This document shows positions 17,104 to 25,062 of a DNA stretch of 62,822 bases, piece by piece. Where the stretch lies: contig JANWJS010000047.1 of the NCBI GenBank assembly GCA_025451845.1, forward strand, positions 1-62,822, in the 5' to 3' direction. Origin of the DNA: Steroidobacteraceae bacterium (GTDB lineage: Bacteria > Pseudomonadota > Gammaproteobacteria > Steroidobacterales > Steroidobacteraceae). The notes under the pieces were generated by a model that was not told the DNA's origin, did not search any database, and was given only the letters and a program-made list of their open reading frames with translations. How positions within the stretch are numbered: the first letter of the stretch is position 1; every line of letters starts with the position of its first letter. The position numbers were made by a program, and so were the translations under genes.

Positions 17104-18183
17104 TCAGAAGCGGTAGCCGAGGCCGAAAAGCAGAATGTCCGTATCCCGATCGTAATCGGTGACGATGCGATGCCAGGTGACGCGGACGTCCGTTCGTTCT
17201 GCGAAGGCGGTGGACTGCCACATTGGAACCAGATTGGGAAAGCGAGCGCTGAGAGTAACGGACACGACGTAGGAAACGTGTCGGCCCGCAGTCGGCCGGG
17301 ACTTGTCGACAGCGGTGTATCCGCCCCATCCGATGCCGACAGAGGCGTTTCCGTCCCAGAAACTGGGCTCCGCCCATACCTCGTACAGGAGTCCCTTGCG
17401 GCGGATGAGTTGAGCATTGCCTTCATTCACGAAGGTCAGCGAGCCGCGCAAGACTTGAGCCGCCAGCTCGCGGCGGTACTCGAGCGCCTCGGCGAATGAC
17501 CACTGCGACGAGAAGCTGTTCACCACAGTCTTCCCGATATAACCGACAATCTCGTTCTTGGCAAAACCCGTAACGTTCCCCAGTGTCGGGGTGCCGGACG
17601 CGAAGTCGGAATACATTCGGTAGCCGATTCCCAGGCCTATCGAGTGAGTCTCGATATCCTTTGCGGGCGCCGACCAGTCGTACCGGAGGTCGACAAACCA
17701 GCCCGGTTGCTCCACGTCACTCCACAAGGCGACTCTCATGTCCGCACTCAGCAGCCACGCCCAGCCATGCACATCGGCATAACCGTCCGGCCTGGCGATG
17801 GCATGCTCCGTATCGAAGTAATAAAATGGGCCGGCGCCAACGCTCAAGGTCATGCGGTGGGCAAACGTGAATGGCACCCAGGCTTCGCCACTGACCCCAT
17901 CGCGGTGGTGCCGCGGGAAGTGGCCATCATTGATATAGGCGAAGCTCCAGGCGAAATGTGAGCCGTCGACCTGTCGAAATTCCAGGCCCCATGCGGAAGA
18001 GGTGGGCCAACTGGCGCGACTGCCGACGGATGCGCCGAAGTACATGAAGGAGTCCTGCGGGCGCGGCGGGGCGCTGGCGCCGGTCGCGAATGCCCACGGC
18101 GTTCGCAGCAAAGCAGCGAAAATCCATATCAGGATCCGAAACCGCCAGGAACGACGTGTCAACACGTATCTGGTCGCGGCCAT
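17104..18183 (-). CDS. Predicted outer-membrane beta-barrel protein
   Basis: The protein has 359 residues with an N-terminal export signal (about residues 1-34, ending AFATGA). Alternating amphipathic strands follow, and the protein ends DILLFGLGYRF with a terminal phenylalanine, the hallmark of an outer-membrane barrel recognised by the BAM complex. A strong ribosome site (GAGGAGGTGG) supports the ATG at 18183. I do not recognise a specific family. Acyloxyacyl-hydrolase-like barrels were considered, but I could not place the catalytic His/Ser pair. Its stop faces the stop of the PstS-like gene, so any link with that cluster is by proximity only. Confidence 0.6.
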   Translation of the reverse strand: MAATRYVLTRRSWRFRILIWIFAALLRTPWAFATGASAPPRPQDSFMYFGASVGSRASWPTSSAWGLEFRQVDGSHFAWSFAYINDGHFPRHHRDGVSGEAWVPFTFAHRMTLSVGAGPFYYFDTEHAIARPDGYADVHGWAWLLSADMRVALWSDVEQPGWFVDLRYDWSAPAKDIETHSIGLGIGYRMYSDFASGTPTLGNVTGFAKNEIVGYIGKTVVNSFSSQWSFAEALEYRRELAAQVLRGSLTFVNEGNAQLIRRKGLLYEVWAEPSFWDGNASVGIGWGGYTAVDKSRPTAGRHVSYVVSVTLSARFPNLVPMWQSTAFAERTDVRVTWHRIVTDYDRDTDILLFGLGYRF

Positions 18184-18567
18184 TTGTGCCACCTCCTCAT
18201 CCTGCCCGCGCAATGCTCTGTTATCCGTCCTGTTGGTCTGTCGAGGGATTCCATGGTCCGTTATCCCATCGGCTCTCCGGCAGATAATAGCGAAGCATCC
18301 AATCCGGAGTACAGTGTTCTGTCAAGTTAGCCGTGCCGATGAGAGAAGCTTCCGGGTCTGTTGGCGGCGTTATCTGACTCCGACAGCGAAATGCCGTTGC
18401 CAGCCACACGTTTCAACTGCTTATGTTGCACTGCAGCAACAGCTTACGCGTTGCGGTCCCGCGATGGGTGGCCTGATGTCGGAGGCGATGTCATGCCCTA
18501 TATCCGCGTCTGGGATAGTATCTCGCGCTTCGTTTGGCTCATCGAGCCGTTCGTGGCAGGAAAACAC
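18184..18567. other. Intergenic region upstream of the HutD-like gene
   Basis: These 384 bases hold no recognisable gene. The frame of the downstream HutD-like gene stays open back to 18361, but that stretch does not look like its family. A 6-bp perfect inverted repeat TGTTGC-ACTGCA-GCAACA lies at 18424-18441. Divergent promoters for the outer-membrane protein gene (minus) and the HutD-like gene (plus) should lie here. Confidence 0.35.
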
Positions 18568-19209
18568 ATGACCGGGGACGCGCGCCCATCCGGGTGCAAG
18601 CTTCTAAAATCCAAGGACTATCGCTCCATGCCGTGGAAGAATGGACGGGGAGTGACCCTGGAGATCGCGCGTCAGCCGGCGGCGGGGCAGGAGTTTGCCT
18701 GGCGACTGAGTCTCGCCCAAATCGCGGGGGACTGTGACTTCTCCGCGTACCCGGGCTATCGTCGCGCGCTCGTTCTCGTCACGGGGCAGTGCCTGCGGCT
18801 GCGATTCAGAGGACACGGCAGCTGCCTGCTGGGCCCGGACAGGCGCGGGACGAGGTTTCAGGGCGACTGGCAGACTCACTGCGCCGTTCCGCAGGGCTGC
18901 TGCACCGACCTGAGTCTGATCGTCCGCGGCGGCTCGGGCGAGCGGCCGGCATGCATCGTTCGAGCGCCCAGGGTGCTGCGGATTGGATCGAGCCGTCGCG
19001 TGACTCTCGCCGCAGGCCTCCATGGTGCGCTCTTTGGGCTGGACGGATCGGTGGCTGTCACCGAATCCGCAGGCGCGCGGCCGCGCTCCCTGCGGACTCG
19101 GGATAGTCTTCTCCTATTTCCTGGCGCCCAGAGGATCCTGTCGCTCCGCAACCTCGGCCCGAACCCGGCGCAGCTCGTCTTGCTGCAGTGGCGCCCGCGC
19201 CGTGATTGA
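18568..19209 (+). CDS. HutD/Ves family protein
   Basis: The 213-residue protein begins with the family's signature region (SMPWKNGRGVTLEIARQPA, WRLSLAQIAGDCDFSAYPGY), which belongs to the cupin-like HutD/Ves family. HutD is linked to histidine utilisation, and Ves of E. coli is a cold- and stress-associated relative. Neither has a firm enzymatic role. The ATG at 18568 follows AGGAAA by four bases. No other hut gene lies nearby, so it should be annotated as Ves-like rather than assigned to histidine degradation. Confidence 0.75.
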   Translation: MTGDARPSGCKLLKSKDYRSMPWKNGRGVTLEIARQPAAGQEFAWRLSLAQIAGDCDFSAYPGYRRALVLVTGQCLRLRFRGHGSCLLGPDRRGTRFQGDWQTHCAVPQGCCTDLSLIVRGGSGERPACIVRAPRVLRIGSSRRVTLAAGLHGALFGLDGSVAVTESAGARPRSLRTRDSLLLFPGAQRILSLRNLGPNPAQLVLLQWRPRRD

Positions 19210-19213
19210 GTCC

Positions 19214-19597
19214 TCAATCGCCGACGATTGCCGCCACGCGTGAAATTGCCGCCGGCAACTCGAACCTTCCATCCGAGCGTGGCGCGAACTCCACGACCTC
19301 GAGCACGGCAGACACGTTGAGCGGCCCATAAATGTGCGGAAACAGCGAATCCGCCCGCTGATCCCCGGCGCCTGCCGGCGCATCGTATTTGACCTCCGCT
19401 TCCGCTTTATCCGGATCGATGCACAGCAGGACCAGATCCGACTGACCGGCGTAAAACTGGTTGGCGGTGTCAACAGTCTGTTTGACGGTCGAGCAGTGAA
19501 TGAAGCCATCAGAAGCCAAGGAAGATGGTTGGTAGTAACCGCCGGGCGCGGATGTAGCCCAGACATTGCGCGGAGTGATATGCAATACGAGCGGCAT
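19214..19597 (-). CDS. DUF952 family protein
   Basis: The 127-residue protein carries the DUF952 landmarks: HITPRNVWATSAPGGYYQPS, SDGFIHCSTVKQTVDTANQF, SDLVLLCID and FPHIYGPLNVSAVLEVVEF. The family is related to glutathione-transferase-like or ADP-ribosyl-binding folds by distant similarity only, and its function is unknown. It converges with the HutD-like gene (4 bases apart). It lies 22 bases downstream of the OsmC-like gene on the same strand, so it is probably part of that operon. Confidence 0.8.
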   Translation of the reverse strand: MPLVLHITPRNVWATSAPGGYYQPSSLASDGFIHCSTVKQTVDTANQFYAGQSDLVLLCIDPDKAEAEVKYDAPAGAGDQRADSLFPHIYGPLNVSAVLEVVEFAPRSDGRFELPAAISRVAAIVGD

Positions 19598-19619
19598 GGC
19601 ATTTCAGTGCACGGTGGTG

Positions 19620-20090
19620 CTAGATTTCCACGTAGCTGGCCGCATAGCTGACCGGGAAATTCACCGATCTTGCGATGAAGCAGTAGTGGTGCACCTCTTG
19701 ATGGAGGGAGTCGGCTTTGGCGAGATCGGTGCCATGCTCGACCCTGATCTTCGGCCGCAGAACCGCCCGGACGAAGCGGCCTTCGCCGCGGGATCCGGTT
19801 TCGCCGACGCCAAGCGGCGCGTCCTCGTATTCCCTGACGACGATTCCCGCAGCGCTCGCCAGGTGCAAGTACCACAGCATGTGGCAGCTCGCGAGACTGG
19901 CGAGCAGAAGGTCCTCGGGATTGGGCTTGGCCGGATCTCCACCCAACATCGGGTCATTCGAGCATTCGATGGGCAGCTTGCCGGGCGTCACGATCCGCCA
20001 GGTCCGGTCATAGCCCCGATAGCGCCTGGTGCCTTCGCCGCGCTCGCCGGTCCAGACGATCGCCGCGGTGAAGTCATGGTTCCGGGTCAT
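19620..20090 (-). CDS. OsmC/Ohr family peroxide-protection protein
   Basis: This 156-residue protein has the two OsmC cysteine regions, NPEDLLLASLASCHMLWYLH and VHHYCFIARSVNFPV, which form the peroxidatic pair that reduces organic hydroperoxides with a thiol partner. The subgroup is the YhfA/SACOL-like OsmC type rather than classical Ohr. It is divergent from a GntR regulator with 75 bases between them and a strong dyad in the gap, so that regulator probably controls it together with the DUF952 gene downstream. Confidence 0.85.
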   Translation of the reverse strand: MTRNHDFTAAIVWTGERGEGTRRYRGYDRTWRIVTPGKLPIECSNDPMLGGDPAKPNPEDLLLASLASCHMLWYLHLASAAGIVVREYEDAPLGVGETGSRGEGRFVRAVLRPKIRVEHGTDLAKADSLHQEVHHYCFIARSVNFPVSYAASYVEI

Positions 20091-20111
20091 TTGCGTCTCC
20101 AGCGCCCAACA

Positions 20112-20127
20112 TGTATACAGGTATACA
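20112..20127. promoter_or_regulatory. Dyad operator for the GntR regulator
   Basis: TGTATAC-AG-GTATACA is a perfect 7-bp inverted repeat with a two-base centre. It lies 21 bases upstream of the OsmC-like start and 38 bases upstream of the GntR start. TGTATACA-type dyads are typical of FadR-subfamily GntR operators, so autoregulation plus control of the divergent gene is the simplest reading. Confidence 0.55.
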
Positions 20128-20165
20128 CCAAGGCCCCGACGGGCACAATTGCGAGGATCTCCCCG

Positions 20166-20801
20166 ATGACCCCGGAGACGATAGCCGCCGAGCTGCGCCG
20201 CGAGCTGCAGGCGGGGATCCTGCGCCCGGGAGCCGACCTCTCCCAGGTGCAGCTCGCCGAGCGGTTCGGCGTCAGCCGGATTCCCATCCGGGATGCTTTG
20301 CGCATCCTGGCCGGCGAGGGATTGGTGGCGATAGAAGTCAACCGCGGTGCGCGGGCAATCAGTCTGACGCCGGGCGAGGTTCGCGAAATCTACGACCTGC
20401 GAATCCTGCTGGAATGCGATTGCCTGCGGCGCGCCGTCCCAGCGATCTCACCGGCAAATTTGCGCGAGATCGAGCGTGTCCGCCTCAAGTCCGATCTCGA
20501 CGCGGGTGGCCCCGGGTGGGCGGAGGGCGATTGGGCGTTTCACCGCGCGATCTATCAGCTCGCGGTACGGCCGCGACAGCTCGCGATGATCGAGGCGCTG
20601 CGCCGGACCTGCCTGTTGTTCGTCAGCGCCTACTCGAGCATGCCCGCGAAGAAACCTCGGTGGCTCGACGACCATCGCATGATTCTGCAGCAGCTGCGGA
20701 GAGGCGATGCGGAACATGCCGTTCTCGCCCTGCAGCGTCACCTCGAAGGCGCGGCGCGGCATCTCCTCCAGCGAATGACCGGTTCGCGGTCGAAGTCGTA
20801 G
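20166..20801 (+). CDS. GntR (FadR subfamily) transcriptional regulator
   Basis: The 211-residue protein has an N-terminal winged helix (ELQAGILRPGADLSQVQLAE, RFGVSRIPIRDALRILAGEG) followed by an all-helical FCD effector domain with metal-binding residues (DLRILLECDCLRRA, WAFHRAIYQLA, DDHRMILQQLRRGDAEHAV). The family start is the ATG at 20166. The frame is open 600 bases further upstream, but that part only mirrors the OsmC-like gene on the other strand. FCD regulators usually sense carboxylic acids. Its operator is probably the dyad at 20112-20127. Confidence 0.85.
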   Translation: MTPETIAAELRRELQAGILRPGADLSQVQLAERFGVSRIPIRDALRILAGEGLVAIEVNRGARAISLTPGEVREIYDLRILLECDCLRRAVPAISPANLREIERVRLKSDLDAGGPGWAEGDWAFHRAIYQLAVRPRQLAMIEALRRTCLLFVSAYSSMPAKKPRWLDDHRMILQQLRRGDAEHAVLALQRHLEGAARHLLQRMTGSRSKS

Positions 20802-20811
20802 CACGCGCCGC

Positions 20812-21414
20812 TCACGACTTCGCACGACGCCGGGCGTAGGCGCGGCGAACCCGCTCGCGGTTGCCGCAGACCTCGCTGGAGCACCACGTCCGGGAGCGAT
20901 TGGGGCTCTCATCGACGAAATACCAACCGCAGCCCTGCCCCTGGCAGGTTCCCAGCCGACCGGCATCTTCTGACACGAGCACCGCGGTAAGAGACCACAG
21001 GACCGGCCACAGCGTCTGCTGCGGCTCGCTGCCGTCGAGTTCGAACACGTATCGACTGTGGTGGACGCGTAGACCTGGCTGGGAGGGTAGCTCGGCCAAA
21101 TGGTCGTTCAGCGTGCCCAGCCGGGCGCGGCGGCCTGCGATCAAGTCCTCGGCAATGGACCATATCTGCGTGCGCAGCCAGTGCGCCACATGGATGACCT
21201 CTCGGGCGGAGCTCTCGCCACCGTGTTGGCGCAACTTCGTCAGCGCTCGCGTCGGCAGAATCCCGCGCCGCTCACTCCAGGCGAGCAATGCCGCGAAATC
21301 CGGAATCAGCTCGACCGGGCTGTCCGTCAGCCGCCAATCCAAGGTGTTGGCGAAGTCGAGACACACCCGGCCGCCGAAGAATTGACTCGCCGCCCGCGCG
21401 GGATCTCTTGACAT
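20812..21414 (-). CDS. ABATE/CGNR zinc-finger transcriptional regulator
   Basis: The 200-residue protein has an N-terminal ABATE domain (FFGGRVCLDFANTLDWR) and a C-terminal CGNR zinc finger with cysteines in CQGQGCGWYFVDES and TWCSSEVCGNRERVRRAYAR. The CGNR finger is a probable DNA-binding module, and the ABATE part may sense a stress ligand. The gene faces away from the PLP decarboxylase gene, with 89 bases between starts. An inverted repeat TAATG-N8-CATTA at 21436-21453 is a candidate shared operator. Confidence 0.8.
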   Translation of the reverse strand: MSRDPARAASQFFGGRVCLDFANTLDWRLTDSPVELIPDFAALLAWSERRGILPTRALTKLRQHGGESSAREVIHVAHWLRTQIWSIAEDLIAGRRARLGTLNDHLAELPSQPGLRVHHSRYVFELDGSEPQQTLWPVLWSLTAVLVSEDAGRLGTCQGQGCGWYFVDESPNRSRTWCSSEVCGNRERVRRAYARRRAKS

Positions 21415-21503
21415 CCGTTAGAGGCTTGTCGATGCTAATGGTCAATGGCATTATAGACGCATGGCGCGCCGGCGCAAGCCTGCCCAACCCTGGGGAGAGG
21501 AGC

Positions 21504-22898
21504 ATGCCAGTACTCACAGTCGACCGCCGAGCACCGGGCGGGGATCTCTACACGCCTCTGCTCGAACTGGCGGCGGCCCGTGCCCGGCACTACCTCGGAT
21601 CGATCGGCGACCGCCGCGTGGGGCCGTCCCGGGCTGACATTGCAGCGCTTGACCAGTTGGGCGGTGCCTTGACGAAGGAGGGTCGCGATCCCGTCGCGAT
21701 CCTCGATCTCCTCGACCGGGTCGGCTCGCCGGCGACCATGGCAGTGATGGGGCGTCGTTTCTTCGGCGGCGTCATCGGTGGATCATTGCCTGTCACGGTC
21801 GCCGCCCACTGGATTGCCGACGCGTGGGACCAGAACGCCTGCCTGTTCGAGCTCTCGCCGGTCACGGCGTACCTCGAAGAAGTCGTCCTGGAGTGGTTGA
21901 TCGACCTCTTCGGCTTGCCCCGGAAGTCGGCAGGCGCGCTCGTGGTGGGTACGCAGGCCGCGCACGTGACAGCTCTTGCCGCAGCGAGGCATGCGCTTCT
22001 CGCCAAGGCCGGATGGGATGTCGAACAGGACGGACTCTTCGGGGCGCCGCCGATCACCGTTGTTGTCGGGGAGGAGGCGCATGCAACGCTGTTGAAGGCG
22101 CTCGCGCTTGTCGGGCTCGGATGTAGGCGGGTCGTCACCATCCCGGTCGACTCGCAGGGACGGATGAGAGTAGACGCGCTGCCCAAGCTCTCCGGTCCGG
22201 CGATCATTTGTGCTCAGCTCGGAAACGTCAATTCCGGCTGCTGTGATCCTCTGGAGGCACTCTGTGATGCGGCGCGGCAGTCGGGCGCATGGGTCCATGT
22301 GGATGGCGCGTTTGGCTTGTGGGCGAGTACGACGCCTGATCGGCGGCACTTGACGACGGGGGTGGAGCTAGCCGATTCCTGGGCGACCGACGGGCATAAG
22401 TGGTTGAACACACCGCAGGACTGCGGCATCGCCATCGTCCGTCATCGCGAGGCGCTGCGGATTGCGATGGCGGTATCCGGCGCCTATCTTGGCGAGCCGG
22501 CGGGGCGGGATCCGATGCGGTGGTGCCCAGACTCTTCGCGGCGGGGACGTGCGATCGAGCTGTGGGCTGCACTTGGCTTCCTGGGCCGCCGCGGTGTCGG
22601 CGAGCAGGTCGAGCGTACCTGCCGGCTCGCTGCGCGCTTTGCCGACGGGCTGCGTCGCGCGGGGCATGAAGTCCTGAATGAGGTGACCCTCAATCAGGTG
22701 CTCGTGTCCTTCGGGCCGGACGATCTGACCGACCGGGTCATCAGAGCCATACAGGAGGACGGCACTTGCTGGTGCGGCGGAACCACGTGGCACGGCCGCA
22801 GGGCGATGCGCATCAGCGTGTCATCATGGGCGACAACCGAGGCGGACGTCGATATGTGTGTGGACACGATGACCAGAGCCTATCGGCAAACTCCCTGA
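21504..22898 (+). CDS. PLP-dependent group II decarboxylase-like protein
   Basis: The 464-residue protein is a fold-type I PLP enzyme of the aromatic-L-amino-acid / glutamate decarboxylase group. It has AHWIADAWDQNACLFELSPV, GTQAAHVTALAAARHALLAK, the aspartate and histidine pocket WVHVDGAFGLWAS, and the cofactor lysine in ATDGHKWLN. The ATG at 21504 follows GGAGAGGAGC. The frame is open upstream into the antisense of the CGNR gene. Its substrate (aromatic amino acid, glutamate, cysteine sulfinate or other) cannot be read from these motifs. The divergent CGNR regulator is the likely controller. Confidence 0.85.
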   Translation: MPVLTVDRRAPGGDLYTPLLELAAARARHYLGSIGDRRVGPSRADIAALDQLGGALTKEGRDPVAILDLLDRVGSPATMAVMGRRFFGGVIGGSLPVTVAAHWIADAWDQNACLFELSPVTAYLEEVVLEWLIDLFGLPRKSAGALVVGTQAAHVTALAAARHALLAKAGWDVEQDGLFGAPPITVVVGEEAHATLLKALALVGLGCRRVVTIPVDSQGRMRVDALPKLSGPAIICAQLGNVNSGCCDPLEALCDAARQSGAWVHVDGAFGLWASTTPDRRHLTTGVELADSWATDGHKWLNTPQDCGIAIVRHREALRIAMAVSGAYLGEPAGRDPMRWCPDSSRRGRAIELWAALGFLGRRGVGEQVERTCRLAARFADGLRRAGHEVLNEVTLNQVLVSFGPDDLTDRVIRAIQEDGTCWCGGTTWHGRRAMRISVSSWATTEADVDMCVDTMTRAYRQTP

Positions 22899-22912
22899 GC
22901 CGGCGCGGCCGG

Positions 22913-23599
22913 TCACTTTTGCAGCAGCGGCTCAACCTGCTCGAACACGAGCCCGCTGACGGAGAGGATCGTCGCGATCCATAGCCAAAGGCGCATAGCC
23001 CTCTCTGATCGACTGACCTTGGCGGCAGCAGCTGCCCCAGAAGCTCGACGTCGCCAATACGTTGCATGGAAGCCATAGCCAAGGGAGGCAACAGTCATGA
23101 GGATGAACAGCCATTTGTACGGGGCCAAAGCCTGGAGGCCGCTGATCCAGGTCCCGGCAATGCCGATGCTGACCAGCGCGAAGGGTAAGAGACAACACGC
23201 CGCGCACAGGCCGAGCGAGCATAGAAGCCCGGCAAGCGCGCTCCATTTCGGGAAGTTCCGAATTGCGCGGAAAGGACTTTCACACCGGCACGAGTGGGTC
23301 AGGCTGAGCTCCGCCTCGAGCACCTCGCGTGTGCCCTGAGGACCGGTCATCTGTAACCACAACGATCCCGCATCCGGCTCCGCCCGGACCTCGAACCGCA
23401 GGAACGGGCAGCAGAGGCGCTCGTTCGCAACGAAACGCGCAACTGCTTCGGCATCATTCTGAGAGAAGCGTATGGCATAGCCGTCAGGCAGGTCGAGGCG
23501 CTCCAGCGCTTTTTGGGAGAACAACTGGCGCGCAAGCGCGAAGTGCCCGAGGCGCTCACCAGCCGGGATCGCCATCGGTACACAAACGAGTTCGCTCAT
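22913..23599 (-). CDS. MerT-like mercury transporter with an extra N-terminal domain
   Basis: The 228-residue protein has two parts. Residues 1-110 form a soluble domain with the pair Cys63-Cys64 in [13 protein letters not shown] and a further pair at Cys104/Cys106. Residues 119-219 carry three membrane helices. The first is followed by a vicinal pair Cys135-Cys136 ([20 protein letters not shown]), and then comes [14 protein letters not shown], closely matching MerT, which moves Hg(II) across the inner membrane. MerT is normally about 115 residues, so the N-terminal half is an addition. It is transcribed from a MerR-type promoter and faces a MerR regulator. No merA or merP is nearby, so detoxification chemistry must lie elsewhere, or the metal is not mercury. 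Confidence 0.75.
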   Translation of the reverse strand: MSELVCVPMAIPAGERLGHFALARQLFSQKALERLDLPDGYAIRFSQNDAEAVARFVANERLCCPFLRFEVRAEPDAGSLWLQMTGPQGTREVLEAELSLTHSCRCESPFRAIRNFPKWSALAGLLCSLGLCAACCLLPFALVSIGIAGTWISGLQALAPYKWLFILMTVASLGYGFHATYWRRRASGAAAAAKVSRSERAMRLWLWIATILSVSGLVFEQVEPLLQK

Positions 23600-23649
23600 G
23601 CCTGTCATTCCTCTGCTCTCGCGCTCGGGCACTTGCGCGCTGAACCGGG

Positions 23650-23680
23650 AGCGTACATATTCAAGTGGACTTGAAGTCAA
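23650..23680 (-). promoter_or_regulatory. MerR-type promoter with a 19-bp spacer and central dyad
   Basis: On the minus strand TTGACT (23680-23675) and TACGCT (23655-23650) are separated by 19 bases, the overlong spacing that MerR-family activators correct. The spacer contains the perfect dyad TTCAAGT-GG-ACTTGAA (plus strand, 23660-23675). The promoter points at the MerT-like gene and lies 12 bases upstream of the regulator's start, so the regulator probably also represses itself. Confidence 0.75.
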
Positions 23681-23691
23681 GGGGCTCGGGC

Positions 23692-24126
23692 ATGAGGGCG
23701 CTTTCAATTGGCGAGGTCGCCCGGCGAGCAGGCGTGCGACCCTCGGCGCTGCGCTATTACGAGGCCGCGGGGATACTCCCTGCGCCTGCGCGGGCCGGCG
23801 GGCGCCGCTGGTACGACGAGGCGGCAATTCAGCGCATCGACATGCTGAAATTTGCGCAGCAGGCCGGATTCACCCTGAAGGAGATCAAGGTTCTGTTCGA
23901 CGCCATCGGTACCGAAACACCGCTCAGTGCACGTTGGCAGACTCTTGCCCGCAAGAAGCTGCAGGAGCTGGACGTCATGGCTGCGCGCATAGCGCAGATG
24001 CGGCAGATGCTCGAGCTGGGATTGAAGTGCGGTTGCATCCGCATCGAGGACTGCTCCGTGTTTCGGGCACTCTCCCGGCCGCAACAGCGATCCCGCGCCA
24101 GAGTATCGCGGAAGCGCGCATGCTGA
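23692..24126 (+). CDS. MerR-family metal-responsive regulator
   Basis: The 144-residue protein starts with the MerR helix-turn-helix ([20 protein letters not shown], then [20 protein letters not shown]), continues with the dimerisation helix, and has a C-terminal metal-loop cysteine set in [14 protein letters not shown]. That arrangement resembles ZntR/PbrR-like and SoxR-like sensors. A metal or soft-cation inducer is more likely than an organic one. Its operator is the dyad in the promoter of the divergent MerT-like gene. The stop codon overlaps the start of YnfA. Confidence 0.85.
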   Translation: MRALSIGEVARRAGVRPSALRYYEAAGILPAPARAGGRRWYDEAAIQRIDMLKFAQQAGFTLKEIKVLFDAIGTETPLSARWQTLARKKLQELDVMAARIAQMRQMLELGLKCGCIRIEDCSVFRALSRPQQRSRARVSRKRAC

Positions 24127-24452
24127 TTCTCAGAGCTTTTGGGCTGTACGCCTTCACCGCGGTCGCGGAGATCCTCGGGTGCTATCTTCCCTATCTCTGG
24201 CAGAAGAGGGCAGGTTCGCCATGGCTGTTGATTCCGGCCGCGGTCAGCCTGGCGGTTTTTGCCTGGCTCTTGACGCTGCAGCCGGCTGCCGCGGGCCGCG
24301 TGTATGCGGCATACGGCGGTGTATACATCGGAATCGCCATCCTATGGCTCTGGCTGGTGGAGGGAGTTCGGCCGACGGCTTGGGACTTAGTGGGTGCCGC
24401 GGTGGCTGCAACGGGCATGATCATCATCATGGTCGGACCGCACCGGGCATAA
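24120..24452 (+). CDS. ynfA: YnfA/UPF0060 family membrane protein
   Basis: The 110-residue protein is hydrophobic with four predicted helices and carries the UPF0060 landmarks [37 protein letters not shown] and [20 protein letters not shown]. YnfA is related to small multidrug-resistance transporters. Its ATG lies inside the last codons of the MerR gene (ATGCTGA overlap), so the two are translationally coupled and co-regulated. A metal- or cation-export role within this island is plausible but not proven. Confidence 0.85.
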   Translation: MLILRAFGLYAFTAVAEILGCYLPYLWQKRAGSPWLLIPAAVSLAVFAWLLTLQPAAAGRVYAAYGGVYIGIAILWLWLVEGVRPTAWDLVGAAVAATGMIIIMVGPHRA

Positions 24453-24600
24453 CTTCTCATAGGTCGACCCGCGAATCCATCCCGTTCCCAGGGCACTCTG
24501 CCGCTTGAGCGTAGCGCGGCGCGGCGATTTGCCTCAGTATCGTGTTTCTGTCATGCCGCGGTCTGCACGCGGCGGCTGTCTGAGGAGTCCGACGGACTGG

Positions 24601-25053
24601 GCTTGCAAGGTCCATGGGAGTGTCGCCGTGACGAGCTTCATCGATGTGGTGGAACACGGCCCGTCGGATCGACGCGTGCAATACAAATACCGCTCCGTCG
24701 AAACGTGGCTCAAGGAAAAGGGCGGCTGGAAAATGGTTGGCAGCGAGACGCTGGCGCTGTACGAGGATCCGCCGGCAATCGCATTGGACCCAAAGACGCT
24801 TGGAGAATATGTGGGTACCTATGAGGCGTCGCCGGGTATGGACATGACGTTTACCCGTCAGGGGGATCGGCTGTTGGCGTCGGTCAGCGGCGGCTCTGGG
24901 ACGGCACAGGAGGCGCAGGCCCGCGACATCCTGTTCTCACCGGGAAATGGCGCATCCCCGAAAGTATTTCAGCGCAATGCCGACGGAAGGATTACAGGGT
25001 TCATCTACCTGCGCGGCAATCACAGCCTGACATTCAAGCGCAAAGCGGCGTAG
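24601..25053 (+). pseudogene. 5'-truncated NTF2-like (DUF4440) protein
   Basis: From about 24607 the frame reads VHGSVAVTSFIDVV, then YRSVETWLKEKGGWKMVGSE, the C-terminal half of an NTF2-like DUF4440 domain. A lipocalin-like tail follows (LGEYVGTYEASPGMDMTFTR and beyond). The first 60-80 residues and the signal peptide expected of the family are missing. The upstream sequence in frame has no similarity and no sensible start. The remaining C-terminal domain is intact to the TAG at 25053. Internal GTG starts exist but would leave half a fold. It sits between YnfA and a convergent DoxX gene, suggesting a deletion junction near 24600. Confidence 0.55.
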
Positions 25054-25062
25054 CGCTCGCCT

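Noticed and set aside
19566..20165. Long upstream extension of the GntR regulator
   Set aside because: It only mirrors the OsmC-like gene on the other strand. The regulator's helix-turn-helix begins just after the internal ATG at 20166.
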